Shown here: positions 23,371 to 35,006 of the stretch, one piece after another
Layout of the letters: the number at the start of each line of letters is the position of its first letter
Position numbering within the stretch: the stretch's first letter is position 1
DNA from: Septoria linicola
Taxonomy: Eukaryota; Ascomycota; Dothideomycetes; Mycosphaerellales; Mycosphaerellaceae
Assembly: GCA_024114885.1 (NCBI GenBank)
Contig: CP099423.1
Coordinates: 1,860,001 to 1,924,000, forward strand
Direction of reading: 5' to 3'
DNA length: 64,000 nucleotides
Notes under the pieces: model-generated
Databases searched by the model: none
The model's input: the letters and a program-made list of their open reading frames with translations, nothing else
Told to the model about the DNA's origin: nothing
Made by a program: the position numbers and the translations under genes

Positions 23371-25680
23371 ATGGAAGGTCACTATCCGCCACATATGTAT
23401 TACCCTAATGGTTATCCGCCCACTATGCCACCGGAGGCTTACCAACAACCGCCAAGACTTCACCCAGTACAGAACATGCCTATAGAAGCCATGAGCACTT
23501 ATGCCGATTACGAGGACTCAAGTCGCGCAATGCTCCCACCACAGGGCACCTCTCAACGATCCCGGCGACGCCAACCCTTGGGGGCCGAGCACGTGAAGCA
23601 TCGACGAACCAGGAGTGGGTGCTATACTTGTCGGCAGCGGAGAGTCAAGGTTTGACATATCTCTCACAACCACACGAGACCTGGCGCTAACGATCTGTCC
23701 TAAAGTGTGACGAGAGCCATCCAATCTGCGATAGTAAGGAGCGCTCAGACTTTGCTTGGGGGGTTGGACTGACGCAGAGTACAGGATGCCGTAAAGGCAA
23801 GCGAGAGTGCACTTATCCCGGCGATGCAGCGTCCACACCTGCGACGTCGCGGACGAAGGGCAGCAGACGCAAAGGCTCTCCTGCGGGCTCGAGTCCATCC
23901 GGCAGCGACTTGGGAACCGATGAGAACGAACCATTATCTGCCGTTCAGGACGTGGACGAGGACGAGCTTGACGATGAAGACCCGCTCTCTGCTACATCAG
24001 ACCGTAAACCTTCGGACACTTCATCCGTGCAGCCAGAACAGAGCACGTCTCCTTCTACTGAGTCCAGCGTGCCGGTCACTCGTCCACGGCCCACGCGAAC
24101 AAGCTCGCGACAGTCGCTCAAGCCTGGTATAGCCCAAAATCCGCGGTGGAACGCATTGCCGAAAGATGTCAAGTTCTATCTTAGATTCCACCAACAGCAC
24201 ATGTCGCACCACCACTATGCGTTCAAGTACGACGGAGGAGACTTCTTGAAGACGACCTTTCTGGAGATTGCTATGAATGATGGAAGTGCAGCTCTGCTGT
24301 ACGCCATTGTAGCATTTGCAGCGTATCATCATGCTGTTGCTGAGGGGCAGAGCGACATATCGGCATTCCTCTCCTACTACAACAGGTCAATCTTCTTTCT
24401 ACAGCAATCACTGAAAAAGCAAAGGCATAGCATAGCGACCCTATTGACTATCCTTCAGCTCGCGACGATAGAGGTACGTGAGTTTATCCACGACTGACGC
24501 TTGCGCTCTAACCTTGTGCTAGGAGTTTCTCGGCGATTGGGTCAACCTACAGGGACATCAAAAAGCAGCCTACCAGATTCTGACCGATCTATTTACACCA
24601 CAAACAATCCTCCAGGACGAAACCCGACGAAAGATCATCACTTGGTACATTCGATTCGATCTCTTCGCCGGCATGATGTCTGGGGCCGCAACGACGCTTG
24701 ATCGAGAGTGGTTCGCAGCATCCGCGGAGTTCTACAAACGACAAACGAAGGATAAGCCGAAAGAGCTTGGTGCGCGCTTCGAGTATTATTTCGCATCCAC
24801 CCGACTGCTTGCTACAGACATTGCGAAGCTATTCGCAGATCGAGCGAAGGACGCGATTGATGACAAGGCTTTTGGGGTGGGCATCGACACGTTATCGCAA
24901 GAGCTTGCAGAGTTCGGTCAGATCATTGGGACCGCGTTCACGGATCCTTCTTGTTTCGTCAGCTCATTCGCCAATACTCTACCACCTGGCGAAGAAGACC
25001 TCTTTGGTTTTCGCGACCCCAAGTTCTTGTACTCGGGGGAGTTAGCGACCATGAACTTTGTTCTCCTGGATCATTGGGCCGTGGAATTAATGTTTAAGTA
25101 TCAGCTGGGCGCGGTATTAGGACAATCTCCCTCTCCTGAGCTCACGCAGATCGCAATGAAGAAGAGCAAGATGTTTGATGCAATACAACACGGCAGAGAG
25201 GGCGGGCCGACAGCGATCTTGGGCTGTCAAGCCAGCTTGGGTATAATGAGCCTGTTTTTACCAAAGGATCAACAGCATACTCGATGGTGTCAAAGGAAGT
25301 TTGCGTCCATCGAGCAGCTTGGGTGAGCATGGTCTGCAAATGATAGGCCCAGATCGTGACTGACTTGTAACAGGTACATATACCCAGAGACCCTGCGAAA
25401 GCGTATGAGCGGTATCTGGTCCGAAGATGTCGCGCGTTGGTGGTTACCCAATGATGAAGGATATCCTGCGACTATCCGCACGATTCGCGAGTTTGTTGAA
25501 TACCGGGCTACGAGGCCGACAGATGCCTGGACAACGGGTATCAGTAACATGAGTGGCATATTTCGAGGCTTAAATCTTGAAGAGTACGGGTTCTCCGATG
25601 ATATGAAGAGTGTCGGAACAGAGTCAGTCGGTAGCGCTGTCAGCCCTTTGGTGCATGAATCCAGTCCGGGCCAGCCCTGA
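23371..25680 (+). CDS. Zn(2)-Cys(6) transcription factor
   Basis: Nuclear regulator with an N-terminal fungal zinc cluster. Five exons (23371-23649, 23706-23733, 23785-24473, 24523-25322, 25374-25680) yield 700 residues; introns are 49-56 bases. Two introns flank a 28-base exon that codes the middle of the cluster. Spliced, the binuclear cluster reads C-x2-C-x6-C-x6-C-x2-C-x6-C, from GCYTCRQRRVKCDE to CRKGKREC, preceded by basic HRRTRSG. A Ser/Thr/acidic linker with a DEDELDDED patch follows, then a long helical region resembling fungal-specific transcription factor domain II (from about residue 250). The start at 23371 is the first in-frame ATG. Its target genes cannot be read from the sequence. 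A very long upstream region suggests complex regulation. Confidence 0.87.
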
Positions 25681-26307
25681 AGCACAGGACCACATCGAAG
25701 GGGATGTCAACGATTCTTCTACGACCAAAATCTGCCAAAAGATCCGGCGACAGTGTTGTGTTGCAGCGCGCGACTCGACTTGGGGCCTACCCACGCAGAT
25801 TTCTCATCATACTCCGAGGAGTCACATCCACGCACGGCTCATTTGTTGGTCGGATACAGGCCCAATGGCCAGCAAGAAGTCCAGAGCTGAGGCTTGGTCA
25901 CACTTGCGGCTTGGAATCCCGGCGAGGCCGATCATTTCAGCCGGCATGAATCTCACGAAAGCATAGATCCTGAGGTTCTGGTGCCGAAAAGCTCTCTTCA
26001 CAATCGGCGCTGAAAAATGGTCTACCAAGATTATCCGACCACATGGTTCACCAGCGGCATGCTAGCCTGCTGCAGTTCTTGGGGTAAACACAGCACAGCA
26101 GAACTCGCGAGGAAAGTCCGATATTGTGGATATCATCTAATGTATGAGCGAGAAGTCCAGCCAGCAAGAATGCGTGTTGAGAACGTGGAACACTTCTTAG
26201 CCTTCTCCCTCAGCAGGTCCTCTGATCAGAAATGTATCAAGCCTCATACAAAACCTCGCGGGAGACTATCTCCGCGAACAGCCAGTGAGTGGACTTTCAG
26301 ATCCAGG

Positions 26308-26350
26308 CCTAGAGACACGGCGACGCCGTAAGGCTCGCCGTCTCTCTAGG
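26308..26350. repeat. Near-perfect inverted repeat (hairpin)
   Basis: The outer 16 positions of each arm pair with a single mismatch: CCTAGAGA pairs with TCTCTAGG and ACGGCGA with TCGCCGT. A few further pairs are possible past a small bulge, closing on a GTAA-containing loop. It lies about 630 bases after the transcription factor stop. Confidence 0.75.
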
Positions 26351-27235
26351 ATTTAGTGGCGGCAGCCATCGAGCAAGACCGATCTGGTGGCTTTGGGCAG
26401 ATTTGTTGTCTATGAGATACGAGCCCTGTAGCTCGAGCAAGATCCTCGTGTACTCCCAGTTCTACACGCGCGAAATGCACGAGGGCAATCACTGCCGATT
26501 GTTCTTGCACCAATACATGAACTGTATCATGATCGAGCGCAAATTCGAGTGCGGCCAGATACGAAGACCCACAACGATCAAGACGCTACTCCAAGACAGT
26601 CCGGCTTGACCACTACGTACGACTACAGCAAAGTGTACCAAAAAAGTCTTGTACACGGCACATCGGTGTTCTGCCAACGCACCAACTCTCTTGCCGATGC
26701 AGGCGGGCCACGCCACAAAACCTTTCTGAGAACTAGCGTACTGTCCAGACCACTAATCGGGATAAGCTTGGCATGTGTCGAGTCCCTTTCCGTCGTCCGC
26801 CAACGGCCTCGTGCAAGCCACGAGATCCACGTTCTCATCGAACATCTCTAACCCTCTTTCGACTTGACAGCGTGGGCAGCTTTTGCCTTGCGATCAGCGA
26901 ATACGCAACAGAATGCATGCTCTCTTCACCGACAAGCCCACGCTGCTGGCACATACACGAGCAGCAAATGGCCCCTTTCAATGACAGCTGCAACGCATAC
27001 TTTACTGTGATCCATCACAATGCATTGTTGAAGTCCCGCGGGCTCCCTATGCGGCTTCATGACTCCGAGCCGCGCGCTAGTCTGCGGTATAGCAAATTTG
27101 GCTTCTGAAGCCCAGCTAGACTATCGTATTGGCGACAAGCAGACAAGATGGCCAGCGGCCTGGAGCAATGTTCGGCACAGACTGAAACATGCCGTGCGCA
27201 AACCGTTCACAGCCATAGCGGACATCTGCACATTG

Positions 27236-27241
27236 TATAAG
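27236..27241 (+). promoter_or_regulatory. TATA box of secreted two-module protein gene
   Basis: TATAAG about 100 bases upstream of the ATG at 27339, in a standard fungal arrangement. Confidence 0.5.
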
Positions 27242-27338
27242 AGGGAGGTACAACTCCCCAGCATCGATCTCCTCTCGATATCCAACTTCATTACCTATTC
27301 CGTGCCGTCTCTCAGCCCCACCGAGATCCACCTCCACG

Positions 27339-28530
27339 ATGTTGCGAACTCTTCTCGTGGCCGGCACCATCGGCCTGGCAGCTGCTCTGCCTCGCCCACA
27401 GAATATCGACTTCGCTGCTGTCGATGCCATTCCAACCCCAGCTGAACTTGGTGCTCCTCTCGCTGCCGCTGCCAGCGCTGTGCCAACTTATGTGCCTGAG
27501 CAGGCCGCTGCTAAGGCTGCATCTGAGGCTGCCTCCAACCCTATCACCAAGAGACGCTCCCTGGTAGCTCGTGCTGCGTGTGATCCTCGCCCACTTGGTC
27601 AGGGTGCTCCAGACACCTCTCCAGATACCCCAGAGGCCTTCCAGACCAACTTTCAGTACCGCAACCTTGCCGTGGATTCCCACATCCCACAAGGCTACGA
27701 CCGTGTCTTCAACAATTTGAAGGCCGCCAACAAGCAGGATGGCTACCTTGGTTTCTACACACTTTCCGGCTACGACACCATCCGCTGCCGACAGTACTGT
27801 GATGCCACCAAGACTTGCACTGCTTTCAACACCTACATTGAGCGCAGCCCACGTGTCGAGCCAGGTGCCGGATGCGAGAACCCACACAGCACTCCAGTGA
27901 GTTGACCAGGCTATTAATGCTGTCCCGCCAGACATTTCACTAACATCACCATAGGTCGTCAAGTGTGCCCTCTTCGGTCTGCCAGTCTCGGCTAACACCG
28001 CAACCAACGATGGCCAGTTCCAGGCTGACTTCCACGTTGTGATCGCCGGCTCCAACGGTATGTCCATGCTTGCCCAATATGTCTATGACTTCCACTAATA
28101 ATTGCCAGGCTTCGTCAAGAACGCTCCACCGCCAAGCCAGCCTAAGTTCACTGGCCCTAAGGCTCTTCCAGGTGCCATCAACGCTCCAAACGAGAGCAAC
28201 TCCTACGTCGGTGTCCGCACTTACAACGGCCCATACGACCCATCTCAGTGTGCCGCTGCTGCTAAGGAGCACAACGCCTACTGGCAACGCAACACCCCTA
28301 ACGGCCAGACTTACAAGCCTGTGAACTTCTTCGTCGCCTACGTCGTTAGCAAGAACAACCAGCCAAAGGGAACCTACTGCGCACTCTACGACCGCCCATG
28401 GGACAGCAGCTTCGCTACCAACACTGGCCAGTACGACAACGAGGGCAACTATTACGATGTCTCGCAAGCATACAGCTACACTCTGTCTCAGCAAGACAGC
28501 GGCATCAAGAACTCAACCATCTCTGGTTAA
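27339..28530 (+). CDS. Secreted protein with two apple-like Cys modules, function unknown
   Basis: 360 residues from three exons (27339-27896, 27955-28057, 28109-28530; introns 58 and 51 bases). A signal peptide ends near residue 17. An Ala/Pro-rich pro-region then ends at a dibasic site (KRR 71-73) that kexin could cut. The mature part carries two related modules: residues 136-220 with C150, C154, C160, FNTY (163-166) and CALF (190-193); and residues 253-346 with C268, FVAY (295-298) and CALY (311-314). Each starts YxGxxTxxGxYD and ends in a small beta-like segment. The pattern recalls PAN/apple folds, but I do not recognise a named family. Strong codon bias suggests high expression. A third copy lies in the M43 protease at 57 kb. 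Confidence 0.82.
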
Positions 28531-28955
28531 GCAATGAATCTTGGTGCGGGCTGAGAGATTTCTAAAGACGACGACTTTTGTGTTCATGAGATATGTGCTG
28601 TGTGTTTAGGGATGCATGGTTAAGGGATTACCAGATAGTACAGAATAGAGATACCCAATAGCGTTCTCACACGTTTCAAGCTCGTTGAGCTAGCATCTGT
28701 AGCTGCATATGAGCCCACGGTTCGAGCCGATGACGAAACATCCCTGTCGGATCTGGACATTGACTCTGTGTTTCACAGGGAATCCTTTTGATGGAAGTGA
28801 ATGATGCATCTTCGATAAACGTAGCGAGAGTTTCAAGCCAAACGTAGCACAAGCAAAGGAAAACCAGGAGAAAAGAAGACAAGACAAATCGAGCTACTTT
28901 GAACGCATGACGCGATATACCAACACAAGACTATTATCGCCTCGCAACAACAATC
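28531..28955. other. Intergenic, 3' UTR and promoter of O-methyltransferase
   Basis: 425 bases; no gene, repeat or clear TATA element seen. Confidence 0.4.
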
Positions 28956-30296
28956 ATGTCTCAAGAACAATCACCACCTCCAACAACATCAGACCACTAT
29001 GATCCCAAATCCCACATATCTGTCCTCAACTCCCTCTCCTCGTCCTCCTTTCCCTCCGAGGCAGACCGCCTCTCCGCCCTCTCAGCCGCCCGCTCCCTCG
29101 TCCGGCGTCTCGAGCAACCCTGGGAACGAATGTACGACATCGCCTGGGTCCAACCCGCCTTCCTAGCCAGTTTCCGCACAGCGCAACTACTCAACATTTT
29201 CGCTCATTTGACTTCCACTCCACAATCAAGTCGCGAGCTCGGCCAGAAAGTCAGTGCAGATCCAGCTCTCCTTCGACGATTGATGAGAGTGCTGGTCAAG
29301 GAAGGTGTTGTGGGAGAAGGGCCTCGTCATGCCTCATCTACCTCGTCCTCCATTCAAGCTTCAGCGCAGATCAGTAACGAGAGTGACGATGATACATACA
29401 TCTCCACGCCCTTCACCCAAGCCCTCACCTCCCCCACCGGCATAATCACAGGCCTGGATATATACTACCTCGCCGGCATCCCGCAACACTCACACTTGCC
29501 CTCACACTTCGCCACGCACAACTACCAAAACCCCACAGATGGCGATCACCCACCCTGGAAATGGAACGCAGGGATTCCAGACTATGAAGGTGATCGATGG
29601 GAATGGTACAACGAGCCAGAGCAGAAAGAATTGAGTGAGAAATTCAATGCCTTTCTGTCGGCGGTGAGGAAAGATTCTCCTCCGTGGACAGATCTCTATC
29701 CAGAGCAACGCATGACCTCGCTCCTCGAATCCTGGGACGAAAGTACTCCGCTCTTAGTCGACGTCGGAGGAGGTCGCGGACGAGATATTTCCAATTTCGC
29801 CGCCTTTCTCTCTTCCCTGGCCCCATCCACCACGACCTCTTCCACCTCATCAAAACCCTACTCCACAGTCCCCCTCCTCCTCCTCCTCGAACGCCCCACG
29901 CTCCTCTCCACCCTCACTCTCCCATCAAACATAACGCCCCTCCCGCACAACTTCTTCCACCCCTCCCCTCCCTCAGCCCAGGCTGCAAAAATCTACTTCC
30001 TCCACGCCGTGCTACACGACTGGTCCTCTTCTCTCGCGTCCCAAATCTTGACTCGCATCCGAGAAGCGATGAAACCATCCTACTCTCGACTAATAATTTT
30101 CGATCGAGTAGTGCCGGAGAGAGCAGGAGATTGGGATGTGAAGACCGCAGCGCTGGATATCAATATGATGTGCAACTTTGCGGCGTTGGAGAGGACGGAA
30201 GGGCAGTGGAAAGCGTTGATAGAGGGGGCGGGGTTGAGGTATTTGGGGTGTGTGAGAGTGGCGGGGCAGTCGGATTTTTTGGAGGCGGAGCTTTGA
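28956..30296 (+). CDS. SAM-dependent O-methyltransferase (COMT-like, secondary-metabolism type)
   Basis: A single exon encodes 446 residues. An N-terminal dimerisation and winged-helix region (about 35-130) includes LRRLMRVLVKEGVV. The Rossmann SAM-binding site is VDVGGGRGRD near residue 267. The catalytic-region His is in HAVLHDWS, followed by IREAMKPSYSRLIIFDRVVPE and DINMMCNFAALERTEGQW, both typical of fungal O-methyltransferases acting on aromatic or polyketide products. A Ser/Thr-rich insertion occurs around 110-135 and another around 287-300. No polyketide synthase or other cluster enzyme is nearby, so the substrate is unknown. It converges with coatomer beta-prime, only 61 bases between stops. 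Confidence 0.87.
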   Translation: MSQEQSPPPTTSDHYDPKSHISVLNSLSSSSFPSEADRLSALSAARSLVRRLEQPWERMYDIAWVQPAFLASFRTAQLLNIFAHLTSTPQSSRELGQKVSADPALLRRLMRVLVKEGVVGEGPRHASSTSSSIQASAQISNESDDDTYISTPFTQALTSPTGIITGLDIYYLAGIPQHSHLPSHFATHNYQNPTDGDHPPWKWNAGIPDYEGDRWEWYNEPEQKELSEKFNAFLSAVRKDSPPWTDLYPEQRMTSLLESWDESTPLLVDVGGGRGRDISNFAAFLSSLAPSTTTSSTSSKPYSTVPLLLLLERPTLLSTLTLPSNITPLPHNFFHPSPPSAQAAKIYFLHAVLHDWSSSLASQILTRIREAMKPSYSRLIIFDRVVPERAGDWDVKTAALDINMMCNFAALERTEGQWKALIEGAGLRYLGCVRVAGQSDFLEAEL

Positions 30297-30357
30297 GATA
30301 GAGCAGGAGGAAAGTGGTGGGGATGTGGTGTTCTCAAGATCGTGTCGCTACGTGAAT

Positions 30358-32977
30358 CTATTCTTCCGCTTCGGCTTCGCCTTCGGCCTCTTCTTCCACC
30401 TCTTCGGCGTCGTCAGCAGCAGCTGGAGCGGGCTCATCATCTCCGTTCACATCTATGAGGTCTGCATGCCCACCTCCTTCTTGTTCTAATCGCAAGGACT
30501 CCTCAAAGTTGGGGAACATGTCGGGATCTTGCTCGGGTGAGCCGATCAGCCTTGCTACCTTGCCCTTGCCGCTCTTCTCGAGCGAGGCCTTCCACAGACC
30601 GACAATCTCCACTAACCGTGATGGCTTGTATGTGTGTGCGGTTTGAACAGCTTCTGCTAGACGATCCGTCTTGACGAGCAGATCAATGCAGGCATCCACG
30701 TCGCCGACAGACCACAAGCAAGTAAATGCAACGTTATGTTGGCCAACTTCTTGCGCCTTGTCAGCCACCCATCTCAGACCCTCCTCACTCGATGATGATG
30801 TGTAGAGCAGCAGGAGGGAGGACAGATCCCTGGCACTGCGGAAGCATTCTTCTGCCAGGGCGACGTTGAATCTCGCTAGTGCAGCATCGCCGACGGTCTT
30901 CCACTTGTGCTCCACATCAGCTTGTCTCGCGAGGTCCAGCGCAATCTCAAGCTCTCCGAGTCCCAGTGCAAGCTCGAAGCGGTGCTCATTGTCTGTTGAT
31001 ACCTGCAGCGCTTCCTCTGAGTAATTCTGCCCTTCCAGGAAACGAGCAATCTTGGTCTTCTGATCTTCTGGAATGTCGCCATCTTCCAGCATACTCATGG
31101 CGGTTTCAAGCTCGCCTCGCAGAACAAGAGTCTGGAATTCAATAACGCTGACAGAAAGGGCGAAAGAAATGACGTTGACGTCCTTGTCGCAGACGTAGAC
31201 ACGGCCGTCGCGCGTCAGGTATCCGAGAACGTAGTATGGCTGGTCAAAGTGCGAGACTGTGTAGGTCTGGTCACCCACGAGGTAGTTCAGGCGGTTCGTG
31301 CTGTTGGTGTAGACAAAGCAGTCTCCAACCCACTGTCCGGTCCGCACGCTCTCGTTGATATCGCATACCACTTCGAAAGCATCCTCGACTCCGTCCTCAT
31401 CCACGGCGCCGGACTGGACAGCAGCGACGTACTGCTCTCGCGAGTAGCGAAGGACGTAGAATGTGTCTTCGCAGGCAAGTGCCACAAGCTCGCCAGACTC
31501 CGACCAGTAGACGTTCTTGGGCTCAACTTCGATACGTCGAACAAGCTTGCCAGTCTCCCAGTCGAAGAAGCCGATGCCGCCCTGACCTTTGACACCGAGC
31601 AGGACACCTCCGCTCAAGCCATCCGCAGTGTAGCCAACGTTGACAGTGCCATCACCACCCTTGGGCTTGAAGTTGCGGTAGATCTTGACTGCGTACTGTG
31701 ATTCCCGAATCGCGTAGTCCTTGTCGTTGTCTTTCGACGCCCAGGCAAAGTCGAGTGCAGAGCCGAAAGCCTGGTTACGAAGAGCGAGGGCTGTGTAGAT
31801 GATGTATTCGCCGTCACCGCAGACAGCCACGAACCGACCATTGGGCGAGTGGAGCAATGTCTGTGGGTAGATTTCGGTACTGCCGAGATCCTTCGATGGC
31901 AGAGAGATGGGCTGAGCGTCCTTGACTGACTTATCACCACCCTTGATGACCGAAGTCAGAATCTCCGAGTGTCGTGCCCAAATGATCTTGCCCGATGCGT
32001 CCATAGAAACAGCGGGCTCCTCGCGGCCCATCTTGACCACGACAGCACCGTCATCGAAACCCATGGCAATACCCTGCTTTCCACGTTGGTACGACACACA
32101 CCACGCTCGCTCGAGGCCGTATGACAGCGACTGCTCGAGCCGATATGTGTTGGCATGCCAGATCTTGACTGTGCCATCTTCGGAACCGGAAATGATCACA
32201 GGCAGCTCTGGGTGGTAGCATGCAAATGATACATTCGATGTGTGTCCTTCCAAAGTCGCGATCAGCGCCTTTGTCGTGTAATCCCAGATCTTGACAGTTC
32301 GATCGTCAGAAGTGGTGAGGAGGTACGGCTTGTCGGATTGCGGGTAGTAGTCGACATGGTTCACTCCTTTCGTCTCGTGCGCCTCGAGTGTGTAGTTTGC
32401 CGTTCTTGAGCCCAAACTCCAGATCTTCACCGTTCGATCCAGACAGGCCGAAGCGAAGGTGTTTGTGTCTTTGGGATTGATGGCCAATCCCATCACGTAG
32501 TGGTTATGCCCCTCGAAGACCTGCACACATTGCCAGCCCTTATCCCAGTCCCACAGCTTGATTGACATATCATCACTTGCAGTCAGCACGAATGGTTGCG
32601 TAGGATGGACGACGATGGCTCGAATGTAGTCGGGGTGTGCTTCGAAGCTCGTAATCTTTTCCGAGGTGTTGTAGTTGTAGACTCGCAGCTGGAAGTCGTC
32701 GCTTCCGCAGACGATCCAGTTCTTGCGAGCCACAAATCGTCCGGCACGTACAGGCACATCGGTCAGCTCGAAGGTTTTGATGATCGACTGTGTTTCGTAC
32801 GACCAGATGTAGACGTGGCCGCTGTAGAGGGTGGTGAGAATCCATGGCTCTGTCGGGTGGAAATCGATGCCCTTGACACGCTCGCTGCGCGCAAACAGCT
32901 GTCTCTGTATGAGATTAGGTGAGTCCATCTTCTCCCTGTCCTTTCAAGTCAAATCGCACCTTTACATCGAGCTTCAT
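30358..32977 (-). CDS. SEC27: Coatomer subunit beta-prime (COPI)
   Basis: Subunit of the COPI coat that carries vesicles from Golgi to ER and binds KKxx cargo tails. The first exon is only 18 bases (32977-32960, MKLDVK), a 55-base intron follows (32905-32959, GTGCG to ACAG), and the large exon 32904-30358 starts RQLFARSERVKGIDFHP. This matches the family N-terminus (MxLDVK/RxLFxRSERVKGIDFHPTEPW). The ATG at 32928 lies inside the intron and would give an aberrant MDSPNLIQ start. Two WD40 propellers occupy about 1-600, with WDWD/KIW repeat ends; an alpha-solenoid follows to about 800, and an acidic tail ends the 854 residues. Convergent with the methyltransferase gene. Confidence 0.95.
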
Positions 32978-33798
32978 GTTGGCAGCTGTCTGATGGTGTG
33001 TCGTGGTATGCAAGGGGTGTGCGCAATGCGCTGGTGGTGGGTCGGTGGTTCGCGGTGAAAGTCCAGCTGTCACTTTACAGTCTCCCCATGCCCTGCCGCG
33101 TTCGTTGTTCCTTCTCTGGATTTTAGTGCTGGTCGAAGAGTCACGGTTACTCGAGAGGGTGTGGTGTGGTGTACAGAAAGGGTTATGGAGAGATGTGGTG
33201 TGCTGTTCAATGGCTGGAGGGACCGCTCTCGCTCACGAACAGCTGGTCGTTCATCAAATTCCCATGGACCCCTAACTTAGTCCTATCAGCCTGAGCAGCC
33301 CACTCACTTCTGCTTCATCTCAAGGCATCACTTTCCACAATCTATCAAATGAACATACCCAGGCCTGCTCAACCTGGCGCGCATCTCTCGTGCCTGGTGA
33401 AGATATACTGTGTGTCTAGCGATCGCGAGTATGGCGTTTCTGCCTTGGGTAGAGATCAGACGCTTGGAATGGCGAAACGACACGGTCGCACGACCAACAC
33501 TCTCGAAGTAATCCTGGCTGTAAATCTAGCGATGATACCCAGAGCTAGTTAGGCCAGGCTGATGCTGCCTGGACGTGAACAGAAACATATACTCTGCATA
33601 TGTCTTTGTAGATATGCCCAAGAACGCTTCCCAAATCAAGGCTAGCGTGGTCTCAGTATCATATGACGTTCGAGTTCAGCGCCTCACTCGCCATCCACTG
33701 CCAAACACCGCCAGCCATAGACGACTATCCTCCCTCTGTCTACAGCACCGAGGTCTCCCTCTACACGCCTCCACCACCCCAGTGCTGCACCACCCACC
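32978..33798. other. Divergent promoter between coatomer beta-prime and NPC2-like genes
   Basis: 821 bases without a credible gene; open frames are short and uninformative. No clear TATA box found. Confidence 0.45.
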
Positions 33799-34392
33799 AT
33801 GAAGCTCCTCTCCATCCTCTCGTCGGCTCTGCTGGCCACGGCCGTCACCGCTCGCTCGACCATCCACAAGCGCGACGACACCAACCTCTCAGTGCCCGGC
33901 GACAACCCTCTCGAGCACTGCAAAGACCCCAAAGACGATATCCTCGCCATCAAGAAAGTCGACCTCGACCCAAACCCACCAAAAGCGTACGTCCAACACC
34001 AACCAACCAACATCTCCCAGCCTCTTCCCATATACTAACATCTCCCCAGCGGCACAACCCTCCAAGTCACCGCCTCGGGCGTCCTCGCCGAAGACGTCGA
34101 AGAAGGCGCCAAGGTCCACCTCGCTGTCAAATACGGCCTCATCACCATCATCCGCCAAGAAGCCGACCTCTGCGATACCGTCAAGAAAGCCGACCTCGAA
34201 TGCCCGCTCAAGAAGGGCGACCTCAAACTTTCTAAAGATGTCGATCTCCCAGCGCAAATTCCACCGGGGAAGTACAGCGTTGAAGCAAACGTGGTAAGCA
34301 AAGATGGCAAGGATATTACGTGTCTGAAGGCGACCGTGCAGTTTAGCAGAGGTGGAGTGATGGGGACTGGGCTGTTCAAGGAGGGGTTGTAG
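33799..34392 (+). CDS. NPC2: ML-domain sterol/phospholipid transfer protein (NPC2-like)
   Basis: Small lipid carrier of the vacuole or secretory lumen; fungal members are called phosphatidylglycerol/phosphatidylinositol transfer protein. Two exons (33799-33986 and 34050-34392, 63-base intron) give 176 residues. A signal peptide covers about 1-18 and a dibasic KR (24-25) may mark propeptide cleavage. The ML domain begins HCKDPKDDILAIKKVDLDPNPP, continues with GTTLQVTASG and conserved cysteines in ADLCDTVKKADLECPLKKG, and ends with the PPGKYSVEANVVSKDGKDITCLKATVQF strand pair. Length and Cys pattern are normal. Confidence 0.92.
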
Positions 34393-35006
34393 GTGGTGTG
34401 CAAATCGAGGAGGACAAGAAGGACGGCATGAACAGGATGGGAGTTTGAAGTGTCCTTCAGGGAAATGCATCGCTTGCTAACAGACTTGCCTGTCTCCCTA
34501 CTGATCCCGCTCACCCAAACAACTTTGATCCGCGCTCCAGCCAGCATAGCGTTGACCCCGAGAAACGAAGCATTAATGTATAACGATCTAGAATGTATGT
34601 AGGCATGTAAAAGGAACTTCCACCAGACCTCCCTGCTCCGGCCCTCGTCTTCTCTTGTCTACCTTGTCTACATCTCATGCTCAAAACAACCTGTATCACA
34701 CACGAGTCCTCCTTGACAGCAACAAACATCACATACACCTTGGAATCTCGTATTTCACAACAATCGTCCCGGCCCTAGTAGCGATAACGACAAGTCGCCA
34801 GCTCTGCTGGTGCCAGATAGATGCTAGGTGCTCACATCGTCGTCCAATCACTTTCCTGATCCGGCGGCACGGTGATGCTTGCGACGCATATAGGTCAAGG
34901 AGATTATTTTGCTCGTTGCTTCTTCACGCTTGACGTGGTATGAGTCAGCGTGAAATGCACCGCAGCCGTCTTCCAGCGTGCAATGTATATGTATTTTTGA
35001 TTCGGA

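Larger units (their letters stand above)
25681..27338. other. Intergenic with strong hairpin and TATA box
   Basis: No gene recognised in 1.66 kb. It contains a near-perfect inverted repeat at 26308-26350 and, close to the right end, a TATA box for the next gene. Confidence 0.5.

Noticed and set aside
27312..28494. Two long minus-strand frames (251 and 182 codons) opposite the two-module secreted protein
   Set aside because: Caused by strong codon bias of the plus-strand gene; residue pattern is low-information Val/Ala/Trp-rich and crosses its introns.
32905..32928. ATG at 32928 as the coatomer beta-prime start
   Set aside because: Its first eight codons do not match the conserved N-terminus, while the upstream 18-base exon does.
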